The position numbers and the translations under genes are program-made. A stretch of DNA of 64,000 nucleotides from Bacteriovorax sp. Seq25_V. Lineage in GTDB: Bacteria > Bdellovibrionota > Bacteriovoracia > Bacteriovoracales > Bacteriovoracaceae. The stretch covers positions 350,824 through 414,823 of the forward strand of contig NZ_AUNI01000021.1 of NCBI RefSeq assembly GCF_000447795.1, read 5' to 3'. Positions within the stretch are counted from its first letter, which is position 1; every line of letters begins with the position of its first letter. Below, piece by piece: positions 33,982 through 42,325 of this stretch. The notes beneath the pieces were generated by a model that made no database searches, had not been told where the DNA came from, and saw nothing but the letters and a program-made list of their open reading frames with translations.

Positions 33982-34396
33982 AGAAACACGTGTCGAAAGT
34001 GGGACTGTCCTCTTTAAAGAAAATTCTCCAGCCAATTGTATCTTTCTTTTTAAGTCTGGACGTGCTGTTGGGACAAAAGAAAGTGATGGCCGTCTAATTA
34101 AGGTTGGAAGTTTTACTACTGGAGATTTTGTCGGAGCCGTTGATTCAATTTGGGGAAAAGAATATAAAGAGTCTGTTTTCGCAGAATCTGAATTAATTGT
34201 AATACCACTTCCTATTGGTGATATTTCTAGTGTGATAGAAACTTGTCCTGAGTGGATTAGAAAACTGTTGAAAACAATTGTGACTAGGCTAGAGCACAGC
34301 TTAGAACTTGTCACCGAACATAAGATAAATGACGAAACATCAGAGCCGTTTGACAATGAAACGGAAGCAAAATTTAGAATGTTATTAAAGGAATAG
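33962..34396 (+). CDS. Cyclic-nucleotide-binding-like single-domain protein
   Basis: A 144-residue protein comprising a Crp-type ligand domain (SGTVLFKENSPANCIFLFKSGRAVG ... VGSFTTGDFVGAVDSIW) and a short helical end, with no DNA-binding helix-turn-helix. The phosphate-binding cassette RxAL is not conserved, so cAMP binding is uncertain. Start at ATG 33962 after GGAGG; it is translated from within the end of the phosphatase gene. Possibly a regulatory partner of that enzyme. Confidence 0.8.
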   Translation: MEYTLYKETRVESGTVLFKENSPANCIFLFKSGRAVGTKESDGRLIKVGSFTTGDFVGAVDSIWGKEYKESVFAESELIVIPLPIGDISSVIETCPEWIRKLLKTIVTRLEHSLELVTEHKINDETSEPFDNETEAKFRMLLKE

Positions 34397-34398
34397 TA

Positions 34399-34779
34399 AT
34401 GAAGTATCTTTTTATCGTTTTGTTTTTCATGCTGTCTCTTGCTTCTTGTTTCAAAAACAAAAGTACATGGCATGGTGGTGTTGATAGTAATGATAATGGA
34501 GTCAGGGACGATATTGAATCATGGATTCAAACAGACTTTCGCGGCAATCAGAGACTCGAGCTTGCAATGATGAAACTAGCATCGGTTGATCCGGCAGCTT
34601 GCGATTATAAGTATCATATCAAATGCCTAGGGCAAGTTAGTGAAGATGCTCTACTGCTTCAGTTAACACTTTTCGAAAGAATTCTAGATACCGAAGAAAG
34701 AAGGGAAGCTTTTAATCAAAGAATCAAAAACTGTCCCGCTATTGATGATAGAAATTTAAATTTTAAGTGCGAGTTTTAA
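34399..34779 (+). CDS. Small lipoprotein with a possible calcium-binding loop
   Basis: A 126-residue protein. MKYLFIVLFFMLSLASC is a lipoprotein signal with lipobox LASC. Just after it, DSNDNGVRDDIESWI resembles the D-x-[DN]-x-[DN]-G loop of EF-hand or thrombospondin-type calcium sites. Four further cysteines (AAC, IKC, KNC, FKC) could form disulfides in the periplasm. Function unknown. It begins two bases after the cNMP-like gene and its stop abuts that of the opposite gene. Confidence 0.7.
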   Translation: MKYLFIVLFFMLSLASCFKNKSTWHGGVDSNDNGVRDDIESWIQTDFRGNQRLELAMMKLASVDPAACDYKYHIKCLGQVSEDALLLQLTLFERILDTEERREAFNQRIKNCPAIDDRNLNFKCEF

Positions 34780-35208
34780 TTAAAGGGTGATTCTACCGCG
34801 ATTGTTTAAAGCTGCAATCGTATCACTTACTCTTTTCTTTGCGCGATCAACATCTCTTGTCTCTGTTGCACCAAGTTCTTTCATTAGATAAGAGTAAGCT
34901 TCTTCAGCGTAAGCTCTAGGTGCAAGACTTAAAAATGTTTTTTGAAATTCTTTTGGAGCACTCTTAAGGGCAACTCCAAAAATTGGTGCTTTTACGAATT
35001 GAATTAGTTGAGTTAGATCAACATCGTCAAGAGCATATACTGTATCAAAGGTAATACTTTCAGCATAAAGTTCTTTTGCAAGAGAAGGATTTCTAAGCTG
35101 AATATTTTTTAACAGAGTAGAGCGCTCATCTGCATTCATGAATTTTAACATTTCGATGATTTGTGCTTTTCCATTGATAAAAATTCCGTTCTGGCTATTC
35201 GCTTCCAT
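34780..35208 (-). CDS. Orphan FliG-like domain protein
   Basis: A 142-residue protein. Its central part (AKELYAESITFDTVYALDDVDLTQLIQFV, then FGVALKSAPKEFQKTFLSLAPRAYAEEAYSYLMKELG) matches the pattern of the flagellar motor protein FliG, in particular the 'LDD..iq.ll..v....l..aLk.a.....e.i...ms.r.a..l.eel' repeat. Only one such module is present rather than the three domains of a full FliG (~330 residues). It pairs with a coiled-coil protein gene 18 bases upstream. It may be a motor accessory or an adaptor on another machine. Confidence 0.65.
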   Translation of the reverse strand: MEANSQNGIFINGKAQIIEMLKFMNADERSTLLKNIQLRNPSLAKELYAESITFDTVYALDDVDLTQLIQFVKAPIFGVALKSAPKEFQKTFLSLAPRAYAEEAYSYLMKELGATETRDVDRAKKRVSDTIAALNNRGRITL

Positions 35209-35226
35209 TGCTTAGGTCCTTTGAGA

Positions 35227-35646
35227 CTATACGTCCCATTTCATTTTTTCTTTCATATATTTTTCACGTGCGCTCTCAAGAGTACGCTTGTGTGAAGAAA
35301 CAATATTACTTATCTCGCTATCTTGAGCTTTCTTTAGCTCATTAACTTGATCTTCGTGAGTTGATTTAAGAGTATCAATAACACTTGAAAGACGCGACTT
35401 CTCTTCTTTTAAAAGTTCTGTACTTTTTCTACGAACTTCAGTTAGCTTTTGATCGGTCTCATTTTTTGTTGAACTAACTTCAATTTCGAAGTCTTTAGTC
35501 AATCGTTCCATTTGAGCATTGTGTTCTTTTTGGGCAAGTTCAAACTCACGACGATGCTCAGCCTTCATTTTCTGAAGGTCAAGGAAGTGCCTTTTATTTT
35601 CGGCTTCCATATACCTCTGAGCTTTTAGTTGGGTGATTTCTGACAT
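35227..35646 (-). CDS. Coiled-coil protein, possible partner of the FliG-like protein
   Basis: A 139-residue, almost entirely alpha-helical protein very rich in Glu, Lys and Gln with heptad spacing (LQKMKAEHRREFELAQKEH; LTEVRRKSTELLKEEKSRL). No signal or membrane segment. Length and composition resemble FliJ or FliH-type export components, but coiled coils are similar by composition alone, so this is not a firm identification. It is the first gene of a two-gene unit with the FliG-like protein. Confidence 0.6.
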   Translation of the reverse strand: MSEITQLKAQRYMEAENKRHFLDLQKMKAEHRREFELAQKEHNAQMERLTKDFEIEVSSTKNETDQKLTEVRRKSTELLKEEKSRLSSVIDTLKSTHEDQVNELKKAQDSEISNIVSSHKRTLESAREKYMKEKMKWDV

Positions 35647-35661
35647 ATTGCCCTCTAGTCT

Positions 35662-35690
35662 TTGACGTGCTCTTAGTTACGTCATAATAT
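35662..35690 (+). promoter_or_regulatory. Thiolase promoter with inverted repeat
   Basis: TTGACG (35662-35667), 17 bases, TAATAT (35685-35690). An inverted repeat TGACGT-N10-ACGTCA spans the -35 box and the spacer up to the -10, a likely operator. A minus-strand promoter (TTGAGT-N18-TACAAT) for the coiled-coil gene is in the same gap. Confidence 0.55.
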
Positions 35691-35732
35691 ATTGTAGCGA
35701 TTAACTACTGCATCACTCAAGGGGAGGAAAAT

Positions 35733-36917
35733 ATGTCCTTAAACAAAGGCTCACGCGTATTTTTAGTGTCTGGGAAAAGAACACCATTTGGAAAATTTGG
35801 AGGCTCTTTACAAGATATTACCCCTGTAGATCTAGCAGTTTATGCTACTAAAGCCATGATTAAAGAAACAGGAATAAAACCAGATCAAATTGATCAGGTA
35901 ATCCTTGGAAATGTTGTTCCATCATCAACAGATGCCCTTTATGGCGGGCGACATTTAGCCCTAAAAGTGGGTTGTCCTCAAGAAGTCCCTGGTATCGTTA
36001 TTAACAGACTTTGCGGGTCAGGAATTCAAGCAATTTTAGATGCAACAAGATTAATAAAACTTGGTGAGGCCAATCTTGTCCTTGCTGGTGGTACAGAAAA
36101 TATGTCTATGGTTCCACACCTTACTTATGGTGCGAGATTTGGAACAAAGTATGGATCTTTAAAAAATGTTGATATGTTACTTGATGCTTTAACTGACCAG
36201 TATGCAGGAACACCAATGGGAATCACCGCTGAAAATCTTGGAGAAAAGTTTTCTGTTACACGTGATGAAAGTGATGTTTATTCTGTTAATTCACATAAAA
36301 AAGCACAAAAGGCATATGCTGATGGATTACTCCAAGGTGAGATCTGTGAGATCCCACTTCGAAAAGGTGTTTGTTCAAAGGATGAGCATTTAAGAGATGA
36401 TGCTACTGTTGAAGGAATGCAAGGGCTTAGACCTTCGTTTAAAAAGGATGGACTTGTAACTCCTGGATCTGCGTCAGGAATTGTTGACGGTGCAGCAGTT
36501 TGTTTTGTCGCGAGTGAAGAATTTGTTAATGCAAATAAGTTAACACCACTTGCTGAAATTCTTGATGGAGAAGTTGTTGGAGTTGATCCAACAATTATGG
36601 GTATTGGTCCATCTCCAGCAATCAAAAATATTTTAAAAAGAAATAACCTTTCATTTGCTGAGATCGATTTAGTTGAAATTAATGAAGCCTTCTCTGCTCA
36701 AACTTTATCTTGTATGAAAGATATGGAGCTTCCTGAGGAAAAACTGAATGTTTGGGGTGGGGCAGTTGCTCTTGGCCACCCACTTGCTGCTTCAGGGACA
36801 AGAATTGCCGTGACTCTTGCTAGACAATTAAATCATTATAATAAGGATATGGGGATTGCATCAGCTTGTATCGGTGGTGGACAAGGGATCGCCCTTTTAC
36901 TTAAAAGAGTTAAATAA
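35733..36917 (+). CDS. Acetyl-CoA acetyltransferase (thiolase)
   Basis: A 394-residue thiolase that condenses or cleaves acyl-CoA thioesters. The acyl-binding Cys is in NRLCGSGIQAI (~residue 90), the His in NEAFSAQ and GGAVALGHPLAASG, and the second active Cys in ACIGGGQGIALL. Length and motifs fit the biosynthetic/acetoacetyl-CoA type, although fatty-acid oxidation is possible. A strong GGGGAGGAAAAT site precedes the ATG. No other beta-oxidation gene is adjacent; the next gene, three bases on, is an unrelated membrane protein. Confidence 0.95.
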   Translation: MSLNKGSRVFLVSGKRTPFGKFGGSLQDITPVDLAVYATKAMIKETGIKPDQIDQVILGNVVPSSTDALYGGRHLALKVGCPQEVPGIVINRLCGSGIQAILDATRLIKLGEANLVLAGGTENMSMVPHLTYGARFGTKYGSLKNVDMLLDALTDQYAGTPMGITAENLGEKFSVTRDESDVYSVNSHKKAQKAYADGLLQGEICEIPLRKGVCSKDEHLRDDATVEGMQGLRPSFKKDGLVTPGSASGIVDGAAVCFVASEEFVNANKLTPLAEILDGEVVGVDPTIMGIGPSPAIKNILKRNNLSFAEIDLVEINEAFSAQTLSCMKDMELPEEKLNVWGGAVALGHPLAASGTRIAVTLARQLNHYNKDMGIASACIGGGQGIALLLKRVK

Positions 36918-36920
36918 TTA

Positions 36921-38231
36921 ATGAGTGATAAAATTACTTTTACAGAAAGGGATTTCTTATATTTTAGACAGTGGTTGTGTCTAGATATTAAAAGTGTCAC
37001 GTGGCAGGGGAAATACTCTTCAGATTTTGAAAAATTTTGGAGTATCTTCTTCAAAGATAGTTCATCTCTAACTGAGATGTCGAAGAGATTTACTTATGCC
37101 ATTGAACGTTCAAAGGTTGGTCCAATTAGTTCATGGTTTACATGGCTAAGAGATAAATTTATTTGTTACGTTTTTATTGAAAAAAGAATCAGTCTTTCTC
37201 TTCTTTCTGAAGAACTAGATATTCCATTCCAAGTGATCGCCAGAATTTTAAGAAACTTTTTAGCAGAAGTTTTTCCGCATCATGATGAATATTTAAATGA
37301 AGTATTTCTAGTTACAAATAAAGTTTCAAAGAATATTGATATAAATATCGAACGAATCGTTAAAGAGATTGGTGAAGAATTAAATTTTTCTGGAAGCCAC
37401 GATGAAGAAGTTATGACTTCAATGGAGGTAACTCTATATGAAGACTGGGCAATCTTTTTAAAGAAGATGGAAAAAGATTTTGGAGTTAAGTCTCTAAACT
37501 TATCTCAGGTTAATACATCTGAGCAAATTAGAAGTTACTTACAAACTTTCTCTAACGTTCTTGCTATTGTTGGAGTGACAATATTCCTTGTGTGGTTAGT
37601 TGAGTTCGCCAATAGAAACTACGAAAAATATCTATCTGATAAAATTAGTATCTATGAGCCACAGTTTCGTTGGGAAGATAAAGGTCTAAAGTTTACAGAA
37701 GATCAGCTTGGAGCTAATGAGCTTGCTAACTTTGAGCTTGATGTTGGAGACATTGAAAATGTTGATGACTCGGAAAGCTTACTCGGTGAGGCTTTAGAAG
37801 ATCAAGAGCGTGTAGGTGTAGAAACCGATGTTGTTTTAACTTCACTTGAATCATTACCAAAAGATTTTGATGTAGCCGATACAGAACAATCCTTATACGA
37901 AGAGGAGAGAACTTCTGGTTATCGTGACTCCCGCTATGGTAACACGAAAGTTTATAGAGTCATGATGAGATCAAGTGATACTGAAAGAGCCAATACAGTC
38001 TTAAAAGACTTACTTAAAAGATACGATGTTTCACAAGTTGATAACGTTGCCCCTGGACTCTCTGTTCCGGGTGGATATTATTATAATCTTTATGTGCCAA
38101 GAACTTACTTAAAAGAATTTATGGCGCAAGTTGGTGAAGTTGATACGGCGATCATTTATGAGTCACGTACAAGGACTCGTAGAAACCCACCAGGAAAAAA
38201 CAAAGTTTTTATTTGGGTGAAAAGTATTTAA
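36921..38231 (+). CDS. Unknown single-pass membrane protein with possible helix-turn-helix
   Basis: A 436-residue protein. The N-terminal ~190 residues look cytoplasmic and contain a helix-turn-helix-like segment (ISLSLLSEELDIPFQVIARILRNF). One membrane helix follows (FSNVLAIVGVTIFLVWLVEFA, ~213-233). The C-terminal ~200 residues begin acidic and finish with an alpha/beta domain (KVYRVMMRSSDTERANTVLKDL ... GGYYYNLYVPRTYLKEFM) recalling the ferredoxin-like extracellular domains of some anti-sigma factors. I do not recognise the family. The layout suggests a membrane-bound regulator or sensor. Translationally close to the thiolase. Confidence 0.6.
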   Translation: MSDKITFTERDFLYFRQWLCLDIKSVTWQGKYSSDFEKFWSIFFKDSSSLTEMSKRFTYAIERSKVGPISSWFTWLRDKFICYVFIEKRISLSLLSEELDIPFQVIARILRNFLAEVFPHHDEYLNEVFLVTNKVSKNIDINIERIVKEIGEELNFSGSHDEEVMTSMEVTLYEDWAIFLKKMEKDFGVKSLNLSQVNTSEQIRSYLQTFSNVLAIVGVTIFLVWLVEFANRNYEKYLSDKISIYEPQFRWEDKGLKFTEDQLGANELANFELDVGDIENVDDSESLLGEALEDQERVGVETDVVLTSLESLPKDFDVADTEQSLYEEERTSGYRDSRYGNTKVYRVMMRSSDTERANTVLKDLLKRYDVSQVDNVAPGLSVPGGYYYNLYVPRTYLKEFMAQVGEVDTAIIYESRTRTRRNPPGKNKVFIWVKSI

Positions 38232-38777
38232 TTACATTTGGCCGTCTGGAATTTCAAAAAGCCCTTTAACTTTTCTAAGTAGAATATGGGCTTTACCAAG
38301 GTACCACCACTGTCGCACGAATCCGATAAGTAGTGCAGCTGCAAAACCATAGACGACACCTGAGTGCGTTGTTTTCTCAACCATGTTTGTATCGTGTGCG
38401 CCACCAAGAAGGAACGCAATCATTCCTAGGATAAGCATTAAGATCGTCCATGGAATTGTTTGCCTTTTGGCAAGATCTGCTTCGTGAACAAACCTTTTAA
38501 CTTTTTCTTTATAAGGAGTAAGATCAGCAGGTGGATTATCGAAAAGCTCGTTAAGATTTGTTTCAGTGCTAACAATCAGGTGGATGTTATTTACTAATCT
38601 TGAAACACCTATAAAGTAGAACATGACAAAAGCTTGTGCAAAAATAGTGTAGATGAAAGTTGGAATAGCTAATTGAATATGACTTAGTGGGAAGTCAATA
38701 AATCTTAATGCTACAAGAACTGTTAAAGTAACGCTAAGAAGCATAATAAGAATTAAAGATCGTAGTAAGTATGCCAT
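38232..38777 (-). CDS. Four-helix integral membrane protein of unknown function
   Basis: A 181-residue protein with hydrophobic segments near residues 5-25, 38-60, 110-127 and 143-160, and a cytoplasmic-looking loop (ADLTPYKEKVKRFVHEADLAKRQ). No motif recognised. It is a single gene converging exactly on the preceding one (no gap between stop codons). Confidence 0.6.
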   Translation of the reverse strand: MAYLLRSLILIMLLSVTLTVLVALRFIDFPLSHIQLAIPTFIYTIFAQAFVMFYFIGVSRLVNNIHLIVSTETNLNELFDNPPADLTPYKEKVKRFVHEADLAKRQTIPWTILMLILGMIAFLLGGAHDTNMVEKTTHSGVVYGFAAALLIGFVRQWWYLGKAHILLRKVKGLFEIPDGQM

Positions 38778-38882
38778 AAAAAACTCTTTGGTTTTGACTT
38801 AAATCAATTGTCAGATTTTTGCGGATTTGCTAAATGTTGGCTCATACTAGAATAAATTAATACAAAAAGGCAACGATTGCTT

Positions 38883-39755
38883 ATGAATGATTCAAAAAAT
38901 ACTCAATCAAAAATTGATAAAAAATTACTTGAGAATCCTTTTGTTGGGTCCCTTGTCGTTCCGATAGCAATTGTACTTGTTGGTGCTTTAATTGTTTTTG
39001 GTGTAACAAAAATGATTTCAAGTGAACACTCATATAAAGACCTTGTTACAGAAATGAAGTCGAAAACATTCGGTAACAAGTGGGTTGCGGCTCTCGAACT
39101 CTCAAAACTTATTTCAGCTAAAAAAATTCCTGCCGAAGATATTCCATGGCTAGTACAGAGCATGGATGAGATTTACTCATCATCAATTGATCCTCGCACA
39201 AGAAACTTCATCGTTGTTGCTGCAGGCGCTTTGAACGATGATGGAGCGTTGAGAATTTTTCAAAAAGGTCTAAAAGATGTTGATCATGATGTGAGATTTC
39301 ATACAGTAGTTGCTCTTGCGAATGCTCCAAAAGGATTAGTGTTCGACTGGAAGCCAGTAATTGAATTTTTAGACTCTGAAGACCACGGAATGGTTCAAAC
39401 AGCGATCTTTGCTTTAAGTACTCATCAGGTAAGTGGAATAGAAAAAAAAATAGAGAATTTACTTAATACTGATTTAGGCGCGGGGGTAAGATACACCGCA
39501 GCAACAGCATTAATTGCATATAAAAATGAAAAATGTTTACCAATTATTGAGGAAATTCTTTCTTTAAATGAAACTTCTTTAGATGGGAAAATGACTGTTG
39601 ATCAGATCCGCGGATTGAAGTTTAACGTCTTCGAGGCGATCCAGAGGGCTCCTTGGAGTGCGCTTGCTGCGTCAATAGAGAAACTTGTGCAGAGTGACAA
39701 GGATGTAAAAGTAATTGGACGTGGAAAGGAAGTTTTAAAACTGTTGAAAAAGTGA
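38883..39755 (+). CDS. Membrane-anchored HEAT-repeat protein
   Basis: A ~290-residue protein with one N-terminal membrane helix (FVGSLVVPIAIVLVGALIVFGV) and an alpha-helical repeat region resembling HEAT/PBS-lyase repeats (RFHTVVALANAPKG; VRYTAATALIAYKN), used for protein binding. Start ATG 38883 is assumed; TTG 38877, six bases after AAAAGG, is possible. It lies 113 bases before the Rieske gene and separate from it by a promoter, so it may be an assembly or stability factor for the bc complex. That role is inference from position only. Confidence 0.7.
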   Translation: MNDSKNTQSKIDKKLLENPFVGSLVVPIAIVLVGALIVFGVTKMISSEHSYKDLVTEMKSKTFGNKWVAALELSKLISAKKIPAEDIPWLVQSMDEIYSSSIDPRTRNFIVVAAGALNDDGALRIFQKGLKDVDHDVRFHTVVALANAPKGLVFDWKPVIEFLDSEDHGMVQTAIFALSTHQVSGIEKKIENLLNTDLGAGVRYTAATALIAYKNEKCLPIIEEILSLNETSLDGKMTVDQIRGLKFNVFEAIQRAPWSALAASIEKLVQSDKDVKVIGRGKEVLKLLKK

Positions 39756-39791
39756 TAGTATCCACTCATAATTTTAGGGATTGTAATAATT

Positions 39792-39830
39792 TATAATAGA
39801 AATATTTTGAAGCATTGATTTTGAAATCAA
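39792..39830 (+). promoter_or_regulatory. Promoter and Crp/Fnr-like palindrome before the bc operon
   Basis: TATAAT at 39792-39797 has a weak -35. Downstream, TTGATTT-TG-AAATCAA (39815-39830) is a palindrome with TTGAT/ATCAA half-sites separated by six bases. Fnr sites use the same half-sites with four bases between, so this is only Crp/Fnr-like. Lying after the start site, it would act as a repressor site. Confidence 0.4.
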
Positions 39831-39868
39831 AGTTTTCTAATTGTTTTTAAGCTACTAGAGGTTAAAAA

Positions 39869-40372
39869 ATGTCAGAAGATTCGAAACTGCAACTTAACAG
39901 AAGAGAGTTCTTTAGTTTTATTACTGTTGGTTGGGTTGCTTTTACATCTGCTTGTGCAGGTTTATTAAGTTTAGCTTTTCGTTTTACTTATCCAAACGTT
40001 AACTTTGAACCAGAGATGGACTTTATCGCAGGTTTTCCAAGTGATTACGAAAACGGTGTAGATGAAAGATGGAAGAATGGTTACGGTGTATGGATGGTAA
40101 AGCAAGAAGGAAAACTAGTTGCTCTATCAAACATCTGTACACACCTTGGTTGTGTTCCGAACTGGCTACCAGCAGAATTAAAATTCAAGTGTCCATGTCA
40201 CGGTTCAGGTTATTACATGAATGGTGTTAACTTCGAAGGGCCAGCTCCAAGACCACTTGAGAGATATAAAATTTCATTGAACCCAGAAGGTAAAATTAAA
40301 GTCGATAAGACAAAAGTTTATCGTTATGAAAAAGGTCAATGGGATAGTCCAGATTCTTACTTATCAGTTTAA
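39869..40372 (+). CDS. qcrA: Rieske iron-sulfur protein of the cytochrome bc complex
   Basis: A 167-residue protein with an N-terminal membrane helix (SFITVGWVAFTSACAGLLSLAF) after an RR-containing stretch that may be a Tat signal, then the Rieske fold. The 2Fe-2S ligands are in CTHLGC (~90) and CPCHGSGY (~108). It takes electrons from quinol and passes them to cytochrome c. First gene of the bc operon. Confidence 0.95.
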   Translation: MSEDSKLQLNRREFFSFITVGWVAFTSACAGLLSLAFRFTYPNVNFEPEMDFIAGFPSDYENGVDERWKNGYGVWMVKQEGKLVALSNICTHLGCVPNWLPAELKFKCPCHGSGYYMNGVNFEGPAPRPLERYKISLNPEGKIKVDKTKVYRYEKGQWDSPDSYLSV

Positions 40373-40394
40373 TTAAAAAATAGAGGTTGTTGAA

Positions 40395-41177
40395 ATGGCT
40401 AAAAAAGGTGTAGCTGACTACATTAGAGAAACACAGGTCTGGAAATCTATTTTCAGACATGGTCCTCCGACCAATGCAAGAAATAGAGCTGCAGTAGTTG
40501 CAGGTAACGTGTTCTTGCACCTTCACCCAATTAAGCTTAAGAAGTCAGGTGTGCAGTTAGGATACACTTGGTGTATGGGTGGATTAACATTTTTTATCTT
40601 CTTAGCACTTACTGTTACAGGTCTTCTGTTAATGTTCTATTACAGACCAACAGCTGAGTATGCTTACAACGATATTATTGCACTAAAAGAGCACGTGCCT
40701 TTAGGGATCATGAGAGAGATTCATAGATGGGGAGCTCACGCGATGGTTATTACTGTTTGGTTGCACATGTTCCGTGTATTCATGACAGGTTCTTATAAAC
40801 CACCAAGAGAGTTTAACTGGGGTGTTGGTGTTATTCTTTTAGTACTAACTCTTCTTCTATCATTTACAGGTTACCTACTTCCGTGGGATCAGCTTGCGAT
40901 TTGGGCGATTGCCGTAGGTTCTAACATGGCGAAAGCAACACCATTTTTAGGTCACGGTGGTCCAGGGGCTGCATTAGCTCAGATTGGTGATTTCGTAATG
41001 GTTTCTGATAAAAACGACGTACGTTTCCAGTTATTAGCTGGGCGTTTTGTTGGTGAGCCAGCTCTTCTACGTTTCTATATTCTTCACTGTGTATTCATTC
41101 CACTAGTTGTAGGTGTTCTGATTGCTGTACACTTTTGGAGAGTTAGAAAAGATGGTGGTATCTCAGCTCCACTGTAG
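40395..41177 (+). CDS. qcrB: Cytochrome b, N-terminal (b6-like) subunit
   Basis: A 260-residue membrane protein with four main helices. The two b-heme histidine pairs appear in EIHRWGAHAMVITVWLHMFR and in FYILHCVFIPLVVGVLIAVH. The conserved WDQLAIWAIAVGSNMAKATP lines the quinol pocket. The split from the subunit IV region is as in b6f-type and Bacillus bc complexes. Confidence 0.95.
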   Translation: MAKKGVADYIRETQVWKSIFRHGPPTNARNRAAVVAGNVFLHLHPIKLKKSGVQLGYTWCMGGLTFFIFLALTVTGLLLMFYYRPTAEYAYNDIIALKEHVPLGIMREIHRWGAHAMVITVWLHMFRVFMTGSYKPPREFNWGVGVILLVLTLLLSFTGYLLPWDQLAIWAIAVGSNMAKATPFLGHGGPGAALAQIGDFVMVSDKNDVRFQLLAGRFVGEPALLRFYILHCVFIPLVVGVLIAVHFWRVRKDGGISAPL

Positions 41178-41227
41178 GTTTGAAAAGGATTTTGAAATAA
41201 CCAATTTGGTTTTAGAAGGATAGAGGG

Positions 41228-42304
41228 ATGAAAGAACTTATTAACTATATGGCCGACCCAATTAGATCGTTTCCGATTGCGTCGATTCTGTTCTTCCTAA
41301 TGATTAAATATTACAGAATCATTGGGACAAAGAAATTTGCTATAGCTTCTCTGGTTGCAAGTATACCAGTTGTGTTTTGGTTTTGTTTAGACAGTAACTT
41401 TAGAGCTATTATTTTATGGCCAGATAATATTCCTATTAACATTATTATCATCCTGATTGCTTGGCTTACTTGGTACACTCTTTATAGATGTGCCTTGAAT
41501 GACGAGAGAATTGAACGTGGTGATATGCCAATAGAGGCGACTCCTGAAAATAGAGAGAAAGTATGGACTTGGCCAAACCTTGTTTATACTGAACTTATGG
41601 TAATCGTTGGTACAACAATTTTCTTAGTTGTATGGGCAATTATCTTTAAGGCTCCATTAGAGGAACCAGCAAACCCAACTTGGGCACCGAACCCGGCGAA
41701 AGCTCCATGGTACTTCCTTGGTCTACAAGAAATGCTTGTATACTTTGACCCTTGGATGGCGGGGGTTGTTCTTCCTGGGATTATCGTTGTGGGAATGATT
41801 GCAATTCCATACATTGACACAAACCCAAAAGGAAATGGTTACTATACATTTGCTGAAAGACCGATGGCCGTAACATTCTTCCTTTATGGTTGGTTAGTAT
41901 TATGGGTTTACTTAATTATTGTTGGAACATTCTTGAGAGGGCCAAACTGGACATTCTATGGACCGTTTGAATATTGGGACTTCCACAAAGTTGTTTCTGA
42001 ATACAACGTCAACCTGTCTGAGTTTCTTTGGATTAAGTGGCTTAATATGCCAATGCCATCAAACTTAGTGGTTAGAGAAATTCTTGGAATCATTTTATCA
42101 CTTGTTTATATCGGTGTTCTTCCAGTTGTAATTGCTGCAACAAAATGGGGGAAAAAGATCATCGAAAATACTGGTGCGATTAGATATTATATCTTTATCT
42201 TTCTAGTGCTTATGATGACATCACTACCGATCAAAATGGTATTAAGATGGCTATTTAGTTTGAAATATATTGTCGCTCTTCCAGAGTGGGAACTTAACCT
42301 GTAA
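41228..42304 (+). CDS. Cytochrome b, C-terminal (subunit IV-like) protein
   Basis: A 358-residue membrane protein with about eight hydrophobic segments. The quinol-site motif PEWY is represented by APWYFLGLQEMLVYFDPW. It completes the split cytochrome b. It is longer than plant subunit IV (~160 residues), with extra helices at both ends. Follows the b6-like gene after 50 bases. Confidence 0.88.
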   Translation: MKELINYMADPIRSFPIASILFFLMIKYYRIIGTKKFAIASLVASIPVVFWFCLDSNFRAIILWPDNIPINIIIILIAWLTWYTLYRCALNDERIERGDMPIEATPENREKVWTWPNLVYTELMVIVGTTIFLVVWAIIFKAPLEEPANPTWAPNPAKAPWYFLGLQEMLVYFDPWMAGVVLPGIIVVGMIAIPYIDTNPKGNGYYTFAERPMAVTFFLYGWLVLWVYLIIVGTFLRGPNWTFYGPFEYWDFHKVVSEYNVNLSEFLWIKWLNMPMPSNLVVREILGIILSLVYIGVLPVVIAATKWGKKIIENTGAIRYYIFIFLVLMMTSLPIKMVLRWLFSLKYIVALPEWELNL

Positions 42305-42325
42305 GAGTATAAAAAGGGATTAGCA

